From contig JABSSW010000015.1 in assembly GCA_018902385.1 (NCBI GenBank), positions 558,001 to 622,000 of the forward strand: 64,000 nucleotides of DNA. The letters are read 5' to 3'. Positions 46,756 through 58,907 of the stretch are shown in pieces. Every line of letters starts with the position of its first letter. Position 1 is the first letter of the stretch. The notes below the pieces were generated by a model that searched no databases, was not told where the DNA came from, and saw nothing but the letters and a program-made list of their open reading frames with translations. This DNA comes from Physcia stellaris. Its lineage: Eukaryota; Ascomycota; Lecanoromycetes; Caliciales; Physciaceae. The translations under genes and the position numbers were made by a program.

Positions 46756-49700
46756 CTACCTGCCCGCGAACCGACTGGTGCCTCGTATTTTCTTGCCGTA
46801 CTTGAAGAAGATGTATCTGGATCGCTGCCGCGTTAGTCTACATATGATCCGCCCAAGCGTGGGACGGCTTAGCGCGAGTCTAAAGCTGCCCCCATCTTTG
46901 GGGCATGGGGGGACATGGAGGCTCACGGAAAAGGTGCCATGAAAAACGTTAGAAAGGCGAGAAGGGCGCTCGCCCATCTGTGCGGGACCGCAGATCAGCC
47001 GTTTAGCCTCGCGTCGAAAGGACGATTCGCTGCCGGAGGGCAACAACTCACTGGTAGCCCAAGCGATTGTACACTGAGAGTGGAAAGATCAGCTATCATG
47101 TGCACGTGGCAGTCGATGTGTTCGGAGCTAACCGCCACGCAGAGCCACAACTCGAGGCGTGAAGATCAGACCATGAGAAGCTAGTCTCGACAAATCTGAT
47201 GAATCATGCCTTCGCATTGCCCGCCTTCGTGGGTTGTCAAATCAGGGGTAGGATTAATGCTCCGAAAACTGACTTTGAACGCCAAAAAGTGGGAAGGCCG
47301 CTGCGAACGACGATCTTGCAAAGCTGTTTGCTGCCAGGGCGCTTGCCGCATAAAGTGGATACGCTAATAACTGTCAGGCTCACGGGCAGTGATAAGATTG
47401 ATTGGGCCTACCGTCCACTAGAAATGTAAAGACACCAGAAAAGACTAGGAGCATGCTAAACCATCATACTTTCAGTAACAATATGTTCGGCACAAGGGAA
47501 ATTGAATGGCTCAACTGACCCACAGCCAAAAACGGCAGAGCCTAATACAGGCACAATCCTGCCCTCTGATTTAGCTTTGTACTATGGAGGGGCAGGTTAG
47601 ATGAATACCAATGGATGGAGGCATAAGTCGTGAATCCAAACCTTGGGGTTTGTCAGAAATTCGACTAGATCGACTCCTCTCTTGCTCTCTCGCTTACTTA
47701 CCAAAAGAGACCAATAGTCACGAGGGGGCTGCCTACAATTGCAGGTGGCAGACGGTACTAATAATCATAACCTAGTCAGTCTTTTAACCCAGAGTATGTT
47801 AAAAGATTCCGCCATCGCTACTGGATACAGAAGACATAGCGATACAGGTATCCCATGGTCTGGCGTGGCGTACATTCCAGCGACACACTACGCCATCGCT
47901 TGCCCATCCATGAGATCGATGCTCTGAGATACCTACTTCGGGCTCTCCGCCGCCATGGTTCCCACTGTTCATTTCATGAGTCTGCAACAGTCGAAGATAG
48001 TTCTTGTGGAACAGGGGTTCAGTTGCGATTGCGACTAATATCCCGATAAAGATGCCAATCTGTTCCACCGGCAGTCAGCTCTCTCCGTCCACGAGCCATG
48101 GTTAGTACGCATGCGAACTCTAAATCGTTTGAGGTAGAGGAAAGAGAAAAAGATGGCCCCTTGGAGTTACGTACATAGGTCATACCAACTTGCCAAAGCT
48201 CAAAGTCATGATTCTTTTGGAACACAAGCTCAAAAGCACCGAACCATAAATATAGAACTCCCAAAAGTAATGCCGAGAAGATGCAGAGATTCAAGCACAT
48301 AGGTTCTAGTGTCAGTAGGAGAAATGGGCGGTAGCATGATCTAATAACCGTCTGGGTTATTGATCGATCCATCCACTCAATAGGAGCTTTCCATCTGTCG
48401 TCGCCTGTTTCTCTTCTTTTCCTTATTGCTTTTTGTCGTAGCACTACAGGATGATAAGTTTCGGGGATAAACAGGATTATCATCAGTAGCTGGGCGCCAG
48501 CCCAAATCAGGAGCACATAGAAAGTCCAACGCCTAAACGGTTAGTGCGCACGCTGGTGTTGAACAGGCCCAACCAACCAAGAGGTAAATTGATTAATGAA
48601 ATCTAGATATGCATCAGCGAATCACGACGGTTTGTATGGAGTAAACCGAGGGCACCCACCTCCCACGAGTGGACCAATCGGTGGACCTAACCAATGGTCA
48701 GCGTCGACACCTTATACACCATCGAATTACCGCAGCAGTCTCATGTAAACAAGACGGATGAGAAATGCGCCGAAAGGGACGTTGTACGAAAACTTTAAAG
48801 TTGCGTGTTCGCGGGCAGAATGCAGTGCTACGCCAAACCGGCGGAGAGCCCCCATTGAGAGACACCTCCTACATCCTGGATTGATATGGGTGGTTCCTAT
48901 TGGCAGGCTTACCGATAAAGGGTGATGCTGTAAAGATCATCATGGGGAGCTGTAATTTGTCCCGAGCAAACATATCACCAACGGTTCCTCCAGCGACTCT
49001 GTCAGGACATCAATTGAAGACTATAATCTAGGGGTCCATCGATAGGATCGTTAATTTTACTTACGAAAGAAAGGCACTGCCGGCCACACCATCCAGGAAT
49101 CGTGCGATAAGCATAGTTTCAATGTTGTTTGCGACCGCACATGGTATGAGCCAAACTACGAAGAATGTAAAGGAGACTATACTGAACGTTGACAAAACCG
49201 TCGGTCATCATACAGACGACGGATTGGTCATTGATTGACTTACTACACAATACGTCGTCCGTAGAACTAGCGATGGATTGTCAACGGTGGCACGAGCACA
49301 CCAGATATTCTGGAGAGCCTACCTCTGACAAGGGACCTAACCTAAGCGAAGTTTGGGTCAGCATTGGCAAATCAAGGGGGCCCTACCTCCCACTGACACA
49401 TATGTTAAACCCCGCTCGCCCTGGTAACGAATGAGCACCGAAGTGATGTGGACAGATGGTAAGCCGACACTGGAGATGGCCCAGTTTCAGGGGTTCATGC
49501 ATATCACGTATAATTATGTATGCTCCCCACGCGGGGTATCGTGGTTTGATCAACAGCCGTCTCCTTGCGGCGCTCAATTCTGTCCAGGGCGAGTGGGAAA
49601 TCACGCATGTGACATGAAGGATCGAAGTACAAGGGAATCAGATCCGCGGACCTACTTACACCATGGGTCCCAGCCCCAGTCCGACGACGAAAAGGCTCAA

Positions 49701-50274
49701 ACCAAGCGTAGCGACAATCCGTGAACAGTGGAAGTCGACGGTGAGCTGGGCATAGGTCGAGGTATACATGGACGAAGCACAAGTCCTGCTCGAAGTAAGA
49801 ACTCATCATGCCTTCCAGCGATTTTCGAGAAAGAGAAGAAATTGAGAGGGAAATAGGAGCTTCCTACACGCAAGTAGAGCTCATCGCAGCGATCGTGACT
49901 ACCAACCACTTCTTCGCCTGACTCATCATCCTTGGGTTCTCGGGGTCCGCATCCCCGTCCCAGGTGACCTCGAATCGCGTCCTTAGCTCGGTCTGCCCTG
50001 TCGGCTCCTGCGATTCTTTGTCGTTGATGGGGAGAGCTTCGGAGCAGTGCGTGTTCCCGGTGGGTTGTGATGGCTGGAGCGAGCTATTATTATTGCTGTT
50101 CTGGCTTCGGTCATGGCCTGCAGCGCAAAATGAGGCTTTGTGGAGTGTTTCAGGGCTTAGGACAGATGCTTGGCTTTCACTCTGCTCCAGGGGTAGGGAT
50201 CCGTCATCGTATTGAAGTCCTTTTGCCAGGGCTGTTTCGACGCTGTCCACGGAGCCGATCATTGTCGAGGGCAA
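46756..50274 (-). CDS. MFS transporter, DHA1 polyamine/drug:H+ antiporter type, 18 exons
   Basis: Twelve-helix plasma-membrane antiporter of 568 aa. Hand splicing gives 18 exons: 50274-49868, 49785-49660, 49341-49323, 49266-49244, 49181-49065, 48998-48913, 48686-48660, 48602-48578, 48532-48175, 48059-47937, 47757-47702, 47641-47609, 47558-47520, 47455-47412, 47363-47274, 47073-47052, 46977-46927 and 46816-46756. The sum is 1,707 nt and every phase matches. Spliced motifs are STYAQLTVDFHCSRIVATLG, VLGPLSEFYGRRIVY (motif A), ARFLDGVAGSAFLSVAGGTV, FTASPFIGPPIGPLVG (motif C), INQFTSWRWTFYVLLIWAGA, EYRLPPAIVGSPLVTIGLFW, HWIVPVLGSAVFGCG, DAYPLYAASALAANSFARSS and PYIFFKYGKKIRG. Seven exons are 19-39 nt. 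A plain ORF view sees only two fragments. Substrate unknown. Confidence 0.88.
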
Positions 50275-51016
50275 ATGATCTCTGCTCGTACTTAGAGCAC
50301 AAATTCTTATTTGTTAGGCGGTATCTAATACAATGCGTGGGAAAAGGTCAGGTATCGAGACGATGAGTAGCGTTGTTGTGGTTTTTTGATATTTGTCTGT
50401 ATAGACAAACAGTCATGCAACACGGGGATGATACTTCTCACCGATCACTATTATTTTCTCCACAGGAACAGCAAAGGCATTTTCCTACTATGGAGGTGAA
50501 ACAATTGATAAGTCGCAACGAAGTTTTCGAAGAGCAGCTCTAGTAAAGACAGCTCATTAGGTGAACAATTGCAACAGAATCAATCTACGGTTACATGGAT
50601 GGAATTTCCCGTTTGCCTCCCCGTGTGAGCTAGGGCAGGCACGGATGCCCGACGCGGCAATTGCTAGCCAAACGGTAAAGGGAGGCCCCGAGTCTTAGTG
50701 AGCTCCTGACCCAAGATTATGATAGATCACTTTAGCGAGTGGATTAAAACCCTTGACTAACCCTTGACTCCCGTTCAAGAGACGTTCTGTTTTACTCAGG
50801 CCACATATCCAGGGAAGAATGGATATCATCCGAGTTCTCTATACGGCTGGTTCCCCACAAAAAAGGGACATGTAAGCCTCATGACTCTTTTGTGAATGAA
50901 GAATCCATGCTGTCATAGAGCTAATCATATGAGGTAACAGGAGGTCATGTAAGAAGACGGCAGTGTATGGCTCCTTTCGTGGCTCTGTGCCAGATCGAGA
51001 ATGGCAAACCCTGACA
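50275..51016. other. Shared gap between MFS 5' end and GTPBP1-like 3' end
   Basis: About 740 bp without recognised genes. It should contain the MFS promoter and the terminator of the GTPase gene. An extra 3' exon for the GTPase is conceivable, but the stop at 51017 gives a normal C-terminus. Confidence 0.4.
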
Positions 51017-53680
51017 CTATCCCAACAATTGTGTGACCTCACCTGCAAACCCGTCAAGGCCACCAGTGCCATTGTCCCCTCCCTCCTGCATGACCAGCAC
51101 CCGACTACCCAGCTCAAGCCATGCTTGCGATCCTTGAAATTCAAACGTCATCTCCACCAGCGGCTGTTTGGCATCCATCCCTCCTGATGTACCATCGAGC
51201 GTCGTATCGCTGCTGCCGACCTCTTCGATGGAGAAAACCTCGGCTTCAGGGGGAGTGCCTGGGAACTGCTTGACATGTACCAATTTTACCGAAGCGCGGA
51301 TGCTTGCCACGTAAGCTTTAGCCAAGCTGCCCGGTACCATTGCTTGCATCTCATGTTGGGCAAAGACAGCAACAAAGCCTCGGTAAGCCGATAGCTCTTC
51401 CATGGCAGGGATACCTTGATCACGAATCATCACCATGCCTTTCCGTATCCGCTGTTCAGGAGAAATCTTGCGGCACGTCCCAACTTGCAGCCGATCTTCG
51501 TAAATGATCCCAACACTTCCTATCTGCCCAGGCTCTAATTGTCGGACCGGTAATCTCAAATTTCGAAGACTGACTACCTTTACTTTCCGCCACGCGTTGA
51601 TGTGCCCCTCTATATCCGGCACTTGCCTGGAATAGCCACTTAGACTCTCGGATGTAACTCTGAGCGATTTCTGTGACAGCCCGTGTTCGATTGAAGTCTG
51701 CTTCAGCGCCGGGCAAGATTTGGCGTGGTGGATCCTGTTACCTATGTCTTTGCCATCAACTGACATCGGGGCATCAAAAGGGCCGACCAAACATATATCG
51801 CCGAGTTTGATGGAGGCACGGGATAAATGACCACTGATCACGTGTCCCTCAACCACTTTACTGCCGTCAAGCAGCGCAATAGAACGTGCGTCAGAAGTAG
51901 CAAAGACCTCATCAATGTGAAAAAGACCGCCAGAGGTAACATTATTGTGATTTCCCTGCTTATGTTCGCTGTTTCGTGGCTGGCAAGGAATGGGCAGTTG
52001 GCGCAGAAGCGCGTGCAATTTGCGAATGCCAGCACCAGTCACAGCGCTGGTAAGCAAAATAGGAACGAGGCCGGTGACATCGCCCTGGCTCGGAATTGAC
52101 AATGAATCAGCGACTTCTTGCAGGTCCTCAGTCAGTAACGTCTGGAGCTCATGCTCGTCTGCTGGTGGATTTTTGGTGAACATAGGAGCCACTTGACGAC
52201 CTGCAGCTTTGAGGCGGGTCAGAACCTCGCCAATGATTTTACGCAGACCTGAATTCGATGCGAGGTCAAGCTTAGTGATGACTACTACAAGCGGCAGCCC
52301 AAGCTCAAGGCACAACTCGAGATGGTCTTTCGAAGAGTGGGGGCCTGGGCGAGAATGTTCATCAGTCTTTACTCCACCGCCTCCTCTCTTGCTACAATCT
52401 CCCGGAGAGTGTAGTTCGTTGTCCGCTGCAATACAACAGATCGTCCAGTGTGGAGCCCATGATAAAAGACCACGCACCGTGGTTCTTCTGTACTTCAAAT
52501 GCCCTGCAGAATCGGTCACCGCAATGAGGCGACCCTTCTCACACGAATCATGAATATCAGTCCACTGAGCCACACTATCAGTGCCATAATTGATTACATC
52601 AGTTTGTCGACCCTGTGCAGTATCTCGATAGCCAAAAATTTCGGTGACGAGTGAAGAGGTAATCCCGGAAGTGATCTCGTGAAGATGTTTATGCAAACTT
52701 TTCCTAACCTTGCCACGTCCATCATCAAGCGTAGAGGTCGACAAAATGCCAAGCAGAGAGGATTTACCGGCGGTAGTGCTGCCAGTCAAGGACACACGAA
52801 GCTGGTCTTGGTGTATTTGATTGGCAACACAAAGATTAACAGATTCGTCGAGCAAAGGCTGGTGACATCTTGAAGCATCGAAACCTATAAAAGTGGAAGC
52901 TTGTGCTTGTGATTCAAGATCTGGTGTAATCAAGGCTTCTGCGACCCATAATACATCCTCTTTCCGCATATTGATCAGACCTGTCGAGGACTCCATATCC
53001 TCGGTCCAGTGACATCGACCAACAACAACCTCACGGAGGACTTTCATCGTGCAACCAAGGCTGTAAGCCATAGTACGCAGAGTCGACAAGCTCTCATCAA
53101 GTTCATCTCGGATGAGACCAACAAAAGAGCCATCATCAGAGACACCGATCTCGTACAACGCACCTTGACTCTCTTCGAGCCCTGGAAGGAGTTTACTTTG
53201 GCTACTTGAGGATAACAGAGACTTTTTGTCTGGGTCCAGAAGAGTAGGAATAACCAAGTCAGATCTAGATGCGGAGTGATGAGGTGATGACTGTTGAAGG
53301 CGCCAAAGCAACTGCGTGGTTAAGTTCTGCAATCGATTTTGCCGGGACTGGTTCGATGGAGCTAGGAGCGTGGGCACCAGGGTTGGGTAAGATCTGACAG
53401 CAACCGAAGACTGCATTCCTCGAAGCTTGGATTGATTTGATCCGGAGACACGCAGTGTAGTCGTACTGTCTAACAGCTTTCGTCGCGGCCTCAGTAGCAA
53501 ATGCAGCTTGTATTCGATAGGTCCATCCTGCGGCTCCGCTTCCAACTTGGTAATACCGCAATCGGTCAATCCCGAAATAGGCTTTGCATCGGAAGCTACA
53601 TTTTGGGATTTCCAAGCGTCACGGAGCCATGGCGAAGATACCCGCGGTGGTTCGGGATCGTAAGTGAAGATAGAAGCCAT
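51017..53680 (-). CDS. GTPBP1/GTPBP2-like translational GTPase
   Basis: Single-exon protein of 887 aa from ATG 53680. An N-terminal extension of about 290 residues (YEIGVSDDGSFVGLIRDELD is the region typical of GTPBP1 relatives) leads to the EF-Tu-like G domain: LTGSTTAGKSSLLGILSTST (G1), GRGKVRKSLHKHLHEITSGI and TSSLV (switch I), VTDSAGHLKYRRTTV (G3), VVITKLDL (G4) and LTSAVTGAG (G5). Beta-barrel domains follow (GLFHIDEVF, GHVISGHLSRASIKLGDIC, VRQLEPGQIGSVGI). GTPBP1-type proteins act in mRNA surveillance and ribosome rescue in animals; the fungal role is unclear. G1 reads GSTTAGKSS where GNVDAGKST is usual and G3 reads DSAGH where DLAGH is usual. The GK(S/T) and DxxGH cores are kept, so GTP binding is likely. 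Confidence 0.88.
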   Translation of the reverse strand: MASIFTYDPEPPRVSSPWLRDAWKSQNVASDAKPISGLTDCGITKLEAEPQDGPIEYKLHLLLRPRRKLLDSTTTLRVSGSNQSKLRGMQSSVAVRSYPTLVPTLLAPSNQSRQNRLQNLTTQLLWRLQQSSPHHSASRSDLVIPTLLDPDKKSLLSSSSQSKLLPGLEESQGALYEIGVSDDGSFVGLIRDELDESLSTLRTMAYSLGCTMKVLREVVVGRCHWTEDMESSTGLINMRKEDVLWVAEALITPDLESQAQASTFIGFDASRCHQPLLDESVNLCVANQIHQDQLRVSLTGSTTAGKSSLLGILSTSTLDDGRGKVRKSLHKHLHEITSGITSSLVTEIFGYRDTAQGRQTDVINYGTDSVAQWTDIHDSCEKGRLIAVTDSAGHLKYRRTTVRGLLSWAPHWTICCIAADNELHSPGDCSKRGGGGVKTDEHSRPGPHSSKDHLELCLELGLPLVVVITKLDLASNSGLRKIIGEVLTRLKAAGRQVAPMFTKNPPADEHELQTLLTEDLQEVADSLSIPSQGDVTGLVPILLTSAVTGAGIRKLHALLRQLPIPCQPRNSEHKQGNHNNVTSGGLFHIDEVFATSDARSIALLDGSKVVEGHVISGHLSRASIKLGDICLVGPFDAPMSVDGKDIGNRIHHAKSCPALKQTSIEHGLSQKSLRVTSESLSGYSRQVPDIEGHINAWRKVKVVSLRNLRLPVRQLEPGQIGSVGIIYEDRLQVGTCRKISPEQRIRKGMVMIRDQGIPAMEELSAYRGFVAVFAQHEMQAMVPGSLAKAYVASIRASVKLVHVKQFPGTPPEAEVFSIEEVGSSDTTLDGTSGGMDAKQPLVEMTFEFQGSQAWLELGSRVLVMQEGGDNGTGGLDGFAGEVTQLLG

Positions 53681-54854
53681 CACCTGCACGAGGCTATGCT
53701 GTTTGACTGGCGCAACTCCTCCTTCAAGATCTCGGTTTCAACAAGTGGAAGAATAATACCAACTGAGGCAATGCAGTTCTGTACTGCCGCCAAGGTGTGG
53801 AAGTATACCTTTGATCCGCTAAAGAACGTGTATTTGTGTGAGAATGATGAATCCGAAACAGCTTAGACAATGGAGGCAGCATCTTGACGAATGCTGTGGG
53901 TTCGCCTGAGTTACTGCCGTGGAGTTGCTGTCAGATTTACAGCAGCACAGGTGTTGCTGCCATTTTTAGAGATCTATGACGGGGCTCAGACTGTGTATCC
54001 GGCTAGGTCGCTGAGTAGACCCGGGAGAGAAGTCCTGACAATGCCTTGCAACCAGGTACTGAACTCCTTGAACAGCTTCGTATGACGGTTGATCTGAGGT
54101 GTTTGCAACGTCGTCGAAGATGAGTGAGGTGAGTCACGAGCTCGACGTTGGGAAATGACTCTCTCTGCTCCGTAAATGTTGGACTAAGATGGAAAGGGTG
54201 ACACTAGCCAAGATATCTCGGAGCGCCGGCGCCCGCACGTTCCGGGCAGGGTTCAACTTAGGTCATTTGTCCGGGGAATCCATCCCCCGCGCCTCCTTTA
54301 CTACACGAAGCGTAGTCATAGTCATCCTCATCCTCCTGAAACAAAACACTGCCATGACGACTATGGATGACAGTGGTCTGAACTCTGAATGAGAGATCGC
54401 GCTAAACCGGTATTGTCGTAAGTTGAACACCTCTCATGTGATACACTCACGACTGGCCCTTTAGGAGATCAACTAGACCATAAGCCTTGAGCTACAGCAG
54501 TGTGGCGCTGGCAGCAGCAGGGACAGTCGCCAATTATCGGCGAAGACATCACTTTGCGCTGCGATAGGAGAGCTTGTCCGTTTTTTTGAGCACTTCGATT
54601 CGCGTAATATGTTCGACATCTCTCTAGCCTTCAATGAATTCCAGTGTTGGGTCATGCCTGATGATCATCCCCATGTTATGCTATTCATACTTGATCTATG
54701 CTGTGTTCAACGCCATCGCCAATGTTACAGAAGATTTCTTTTGGCGCCAACGCACGCGCTCCAAAATGCCCGCCAACCGCAATAGCCCTGATCGCCGTAT
54801 CCAATACATGCATGCATAATCATTATTGATTCCCAACCAGGGGACTCTTAGTCG
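53681..54854. other. Intergenic stretch, nothing recognised
   Basis: About 1.2 kb between the GTPase start and the 3' end of the zinc-finger gene. Only short, motif-free frames are present on both strands and no repeats are seen. Confidence 0.5.
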
Positions 54855-56233
54855 CTAACGATCTGCAGGGCTTTTGCGACGATCTTGCTTTGAGCACTTC
54901 CCTTCCTGGACGTGACCATTTCTAGCTGTCGTTCGAGTGAATTCGGCTCCACATCGAGGACAATACGACTTAGTTGCAGTGCCGGATTTCTCTCGCTGGT
55001 GCCTGAGAAGGTTACTGAATGTCGAGAACTGTCGCCCATTGCATCCATGATCCCAGCATTGAGGTCTCGAGCGCGACTCGAGCACTCGAATGGGTCCTTC
55101 TGCTGTGTTCGGTGACACTGAAGGCGCGGTTGAAGTCCGTCGGGAACCCCCATGCGAGGAAGAATGACTCGAGCCTTGGGAGCTGAGCTCCAGTCAGCAA
55201 TATAACAGTGTCTACAAAGTCATATACTCACTATACTTGGCCACTCATGCCTGTGCCGTAGTTATAGTTGCTGCCAACGTACGGACTCGAGGAACTACAC
55301 CATATCAGTACGTAGAACGTAACGTTTAGGGTGACAAGAAAGAATACCTTGGAAGGTAGTTGGGAGGAATTGACTGAGTCCGCTGGTAGGGAGCATCGTA
55401 TGCACTGGGGAGGGAGTACGGAGACGCGGTAGTAGAGGCTACAACAAAGTCAATGGATTGGCTCATGTCTGGCGCCACACTCGGCCTGGCCTCTGAGATG
55501 CTCGGCAACGCTGTTCTTCGAAAACGAAGCTTGTTTGAACGGCGAGAATGCTGCGAATCTCGCCGCCGTTGCCGAACCATCCCATGCTCTGAAGGGCTAA
55601 GCCGGCCAGGAGCCGAGCTTGGCAGAATGGTGGGACCAGAAGAGCCAGACATACTTCGCTGAGGTGTGGCTTCTGCGCCAGAATATGTATAAGCTAGAGC
55701 AAACCGTTAGCCAGCTTCATTCATGGACAACTTCGAGGAGCCCACGAACCTGGCACAGACGGTGACCTCGAAGAAAGATAGGGACTCGACCCCCGGTATG
55801 GGTCATGAGCGTAAGCGTACCTAAACGTACACCTCATTAAGACAGACCAAAGGTTTCCATACTGAACCACTTACGGCATGTCAGCCCTCGAATATGCTGA
55901 TGATTGGGGATTTAGAAAGTCCAGAGTGTCGGATGATGGTGTGTAGGTATTCGTCAGCCGTGAAGGATCGATGTAGGTCTCTGATGGGCCAAAGCTGCTG
56001 GTATCGAAGCCGCCTTGCAGATAGCTCGAAGCAGTCTCACCCCGGTGGTGAGCTGCGCCAGAATAGCGTGGATCTTGTGGGTTATATGTCGAAGACGCCG
56101 AGGTATGGTGACTCCCAGCGGTTTCTTGAAGTTGCAGGTTCTGAAAACTCGCTTCGGTAACAGATATGTTGCTCTGCCCTCGAGATCTGCTACCACGTGA
56201 GTTGTGTGAGGCTTGTGAATAATAACGAGACAT
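54855..56233 (-). CDS. C2H2-type zinc-finger protein, probable transcription factor
   Basis: Protein of 388 aa in five exons: 56233-55875, 55820-55750, 55693-55348, 55294-55232 and 55182-54855 (introns 49-56 nt; total 1,167 nt, all phases agree). The first 260 residues are a Ser/Tyr/Gly-rich disordered region ([39 protein letters not shown]). The last exon, read in the frame set by the 49-nt intron ending at 55183, gives [20 protein letters not shown] and then [20 protein letters not shown] followed by EGKC, a paired zinc-finger module seen at the C-termini of many Pezizomycotina proteins. The second finger uses a final cysteine rather than histidine. A competing frame in the last exon gives a longer ORF but destroys the finger, so it is rejected. 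Target genes unknown. Confidence 0.82.
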
Positions 56234-58907
56234 GATGAAATATGAATATTGGAATAGGAAATAGGAAAGTACGAACAGATGGAATCTTTTACCTTTTTTT
56301 CTATAGTCGTCTCTCTTGGCCCAAGTTTACCTTATAAAGTTGCAAAAGAATAGAAGTGGTATACTTTGAAGGAATAGCTAGAAATACCACAGCTGTGTTG
56401 TTCTTCATCCTCGCCACGGGGGTGTCGTCGCTTCATATATCGAAGGATGAGCAGCTCTGCCCCAGTCTGATACTATTGGCCAGCCCTGAAGCCTTGGCGA
56501 TCCTTCGACCCAAAAGATGTGGCTGTCAGGGGGTTGAATCCTTCGAAAAACGTGTGAGCGGACTAGGCTGCTTCCAACAAATCATAGGTCCGTTTGCAGT
56601 ACTCTAGGCCAAAGCCGTTGGCGACATGAAAGGATCGCAGTCATAGTTTAAACATCAACGGCTACAGGGCTGAGTAATTGGAAGGATAGGGCGTCGGTAG
56701 CTGCCCTTACCAACCATGTCGGAAGTATGTCTTTGCAATTCGGATTAATTGCTGCTTCAGGCGAACAACACCTTGGAGGCCTTGTACTGCAACGAAGTGA
56801 TGACAACCCGGACCGAGTGCGGTATTTGGTGAGCATGAGACGTATTACGCCAGCGAAAAGCACGCCTGATGCAACGAAGGAATTCTACGCGAGGTAACCA
56901 TGGAATTGCCGCCACAGGTCGGCACGAGGCAGCCGGTTTGAACATGGGGAAAGGGTAGGTTGGATCTGGACAGCAGGAAGGGTGATCCGCAGCGTTTCTT
57001 TGCGTCTGGGATCGTTTCAGAAAACCACAGCCTTGTCATCGTGAAGACTAGTGAATAGCTTAGCAAAGAGGATCGCGCTAGAGAGGATGGGGCTAAGGTA
57101 GGGGAACATCGATTGCGGCTGACTCGCAAGTTTGACACTGTGTCGCCTTTCCAAACACTGGCAGACGGCAGCTTGGAGCTAGACTATTACGTAGATCGCA
57201 TCCAGACGCACAGAAAGGTGTGCAAAAACCGAGGACCGAGTGCGCGGTGAGTGCCATGGTTTGTCACCATTTATTTAACCTTCATCTCATGTCGTGCAAG
57301 GAGCTTGCGCTGGGCATGTCAGTCACCCTTGGTGAATCCTTCCCAACCCCATCGAGGAACGTACCGGAGCGCAATCCTCGTTAGCTCCGCGGCAAGCTAT
57401 CATGGCAGCCGCCATAGTGCGAATCATTGGGCTCTGGAGTGGGGGCTGAGACGGGGGGGAAGTGTGTTAGAGTGTACGGGCTTGGGAGCAAAATGCTAGA
57501 TCCGCAACGCTTTCGAGGTTGGGTAAGCCGACTGAGGTCAGAAAGTACAAGCTGACGGCGATCATTCTCTGTTTCTGGGTTAACGGTGGATGAGATGAGA
57601 TTTCCAGGAGCGAATAACAATGGATGGAAAAGGCGCGTCTGAGGTGGGCGGTGTGTGTGCTGGATCAATCTCGAGGCTCAGATTCGGGAAGGCGTCGATC
57701 GTGTGAGGTGCTCGCGGTGACTTCTATATTTGGGAAACCTGCCTGCCTTTTGCGAATCAATCACAGTTCCTCGTCTATCAGCATAAGATGTTGTCGACGA
57801 TGATTAGAATATCTCGACATCTGACTACTACCTGCTTCGTTTGCTCCCGTTACTTCTCCCCACATCACCCTTTGTGTTGCTTACCTTATGGACGGTGACC
57901 AAGCCCTCAAACACGCACCCACTCTGCTACGGCCGAGACAGAACAGGTACAACCTCGTCACCCCTGCTGATGTCTTGACTTTCGGCGTAATCTTGCTCCT
58001 AAAGCCGCGATGCTGATAGAGCATTACTCCGTGCTATGGTGCAAGGGCTAAGGTAATGTATGTAGGTACTTCCTGTCTCTACCGAATGGGTTAGATCAAG
58101 ATGGGGAAACGTGGAATCCTTCCTGCTGACGACGCAGACCATCATTATTCTATCCCAATTTCCACCCGCCTCCGCAAAGGATAGCTTTGGCTCGAGGACT
58201 CCGAACCGCTCTACCATCCTCTAGCCTGCTGCACCGAGCGTCACTTCCCATCACACAAACCCTTGTTCCAAGATTGTCCCGCATCCTAAGGACGTCACTT
58301 GCTTTGCAGCAGAACCGTCTCCTACGAGCACGTACGCCGCGGTCAGAAACCGCTTGCGTCTTGTCTTCACCATTGGCCTACAGTGCAATCTACCTGTCCC
58401 CAAGCTGAGCACAATCTCCGTGCCACCTGCATCACAAGGCTGATTGTCTATGCCCAGACCTATTCAAGTTTCGACCGTTTGCGTTTCGTCGTCAACACCG
58501 CTAATCCTTCAGGATGCACTTTCGCTTGCTGCACATGGCACTCGACGCAGCCCTATCAACTACCACATGCATCCAGCCGGAGTGACTGCATTTCCCGCCT
58601 TTGACGCATTGTCGATCGACTTCCTGAACTTTTTCCTGCCTACCTTTGCAAGTCGATCTGCAGGCGATCGTCCCATTGGTGCTTGACGCTGTCGCCTACC
58701 ATATTACTATATTAGTTTGACCTCCGCCAAGCGCCGCTGAAGCCTTTCAAAGGCAGCTAGCAGAATATGGTCGACTTTAGACTACGACCCCAACTGACAA
58801 GAGTTTAGGTGTTTAAGGCTTTGGGATCCTGCATAAAAGTTCGGGCTGCATGGTGACCAACCCCTCGGCTAGATCCATCAAGATAGCATCACATACATTC
58901 AGCTGGG
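56234..58907. other. 2.7-kb region without recognised genes
   Basis: Between the zinc-finger gene start and the sugar transporter stop. Frames up to about 100 codons occur on both strands (for example around 58299-58604), but none has motifs, splice partners or membrane patterns. No inverted repeat or tandem array was seen. It should contain the zinc-finger gene's promoter and leader. Confidence 0.5.

Noticed and set aside
46756-47757. MFS gene lacking its last helices, with 46.7-47.7 kb being intergenic
   Set aside because: Eight short exons here encode the missing helices and C-terminus in consistent phase.
54855-55153. Longer alternative frame for the last exon of the zinc-finger gene
   Set aside because: It destroys the zinc-binding cysteines; the 49-nt intron selects the finger frame instead.
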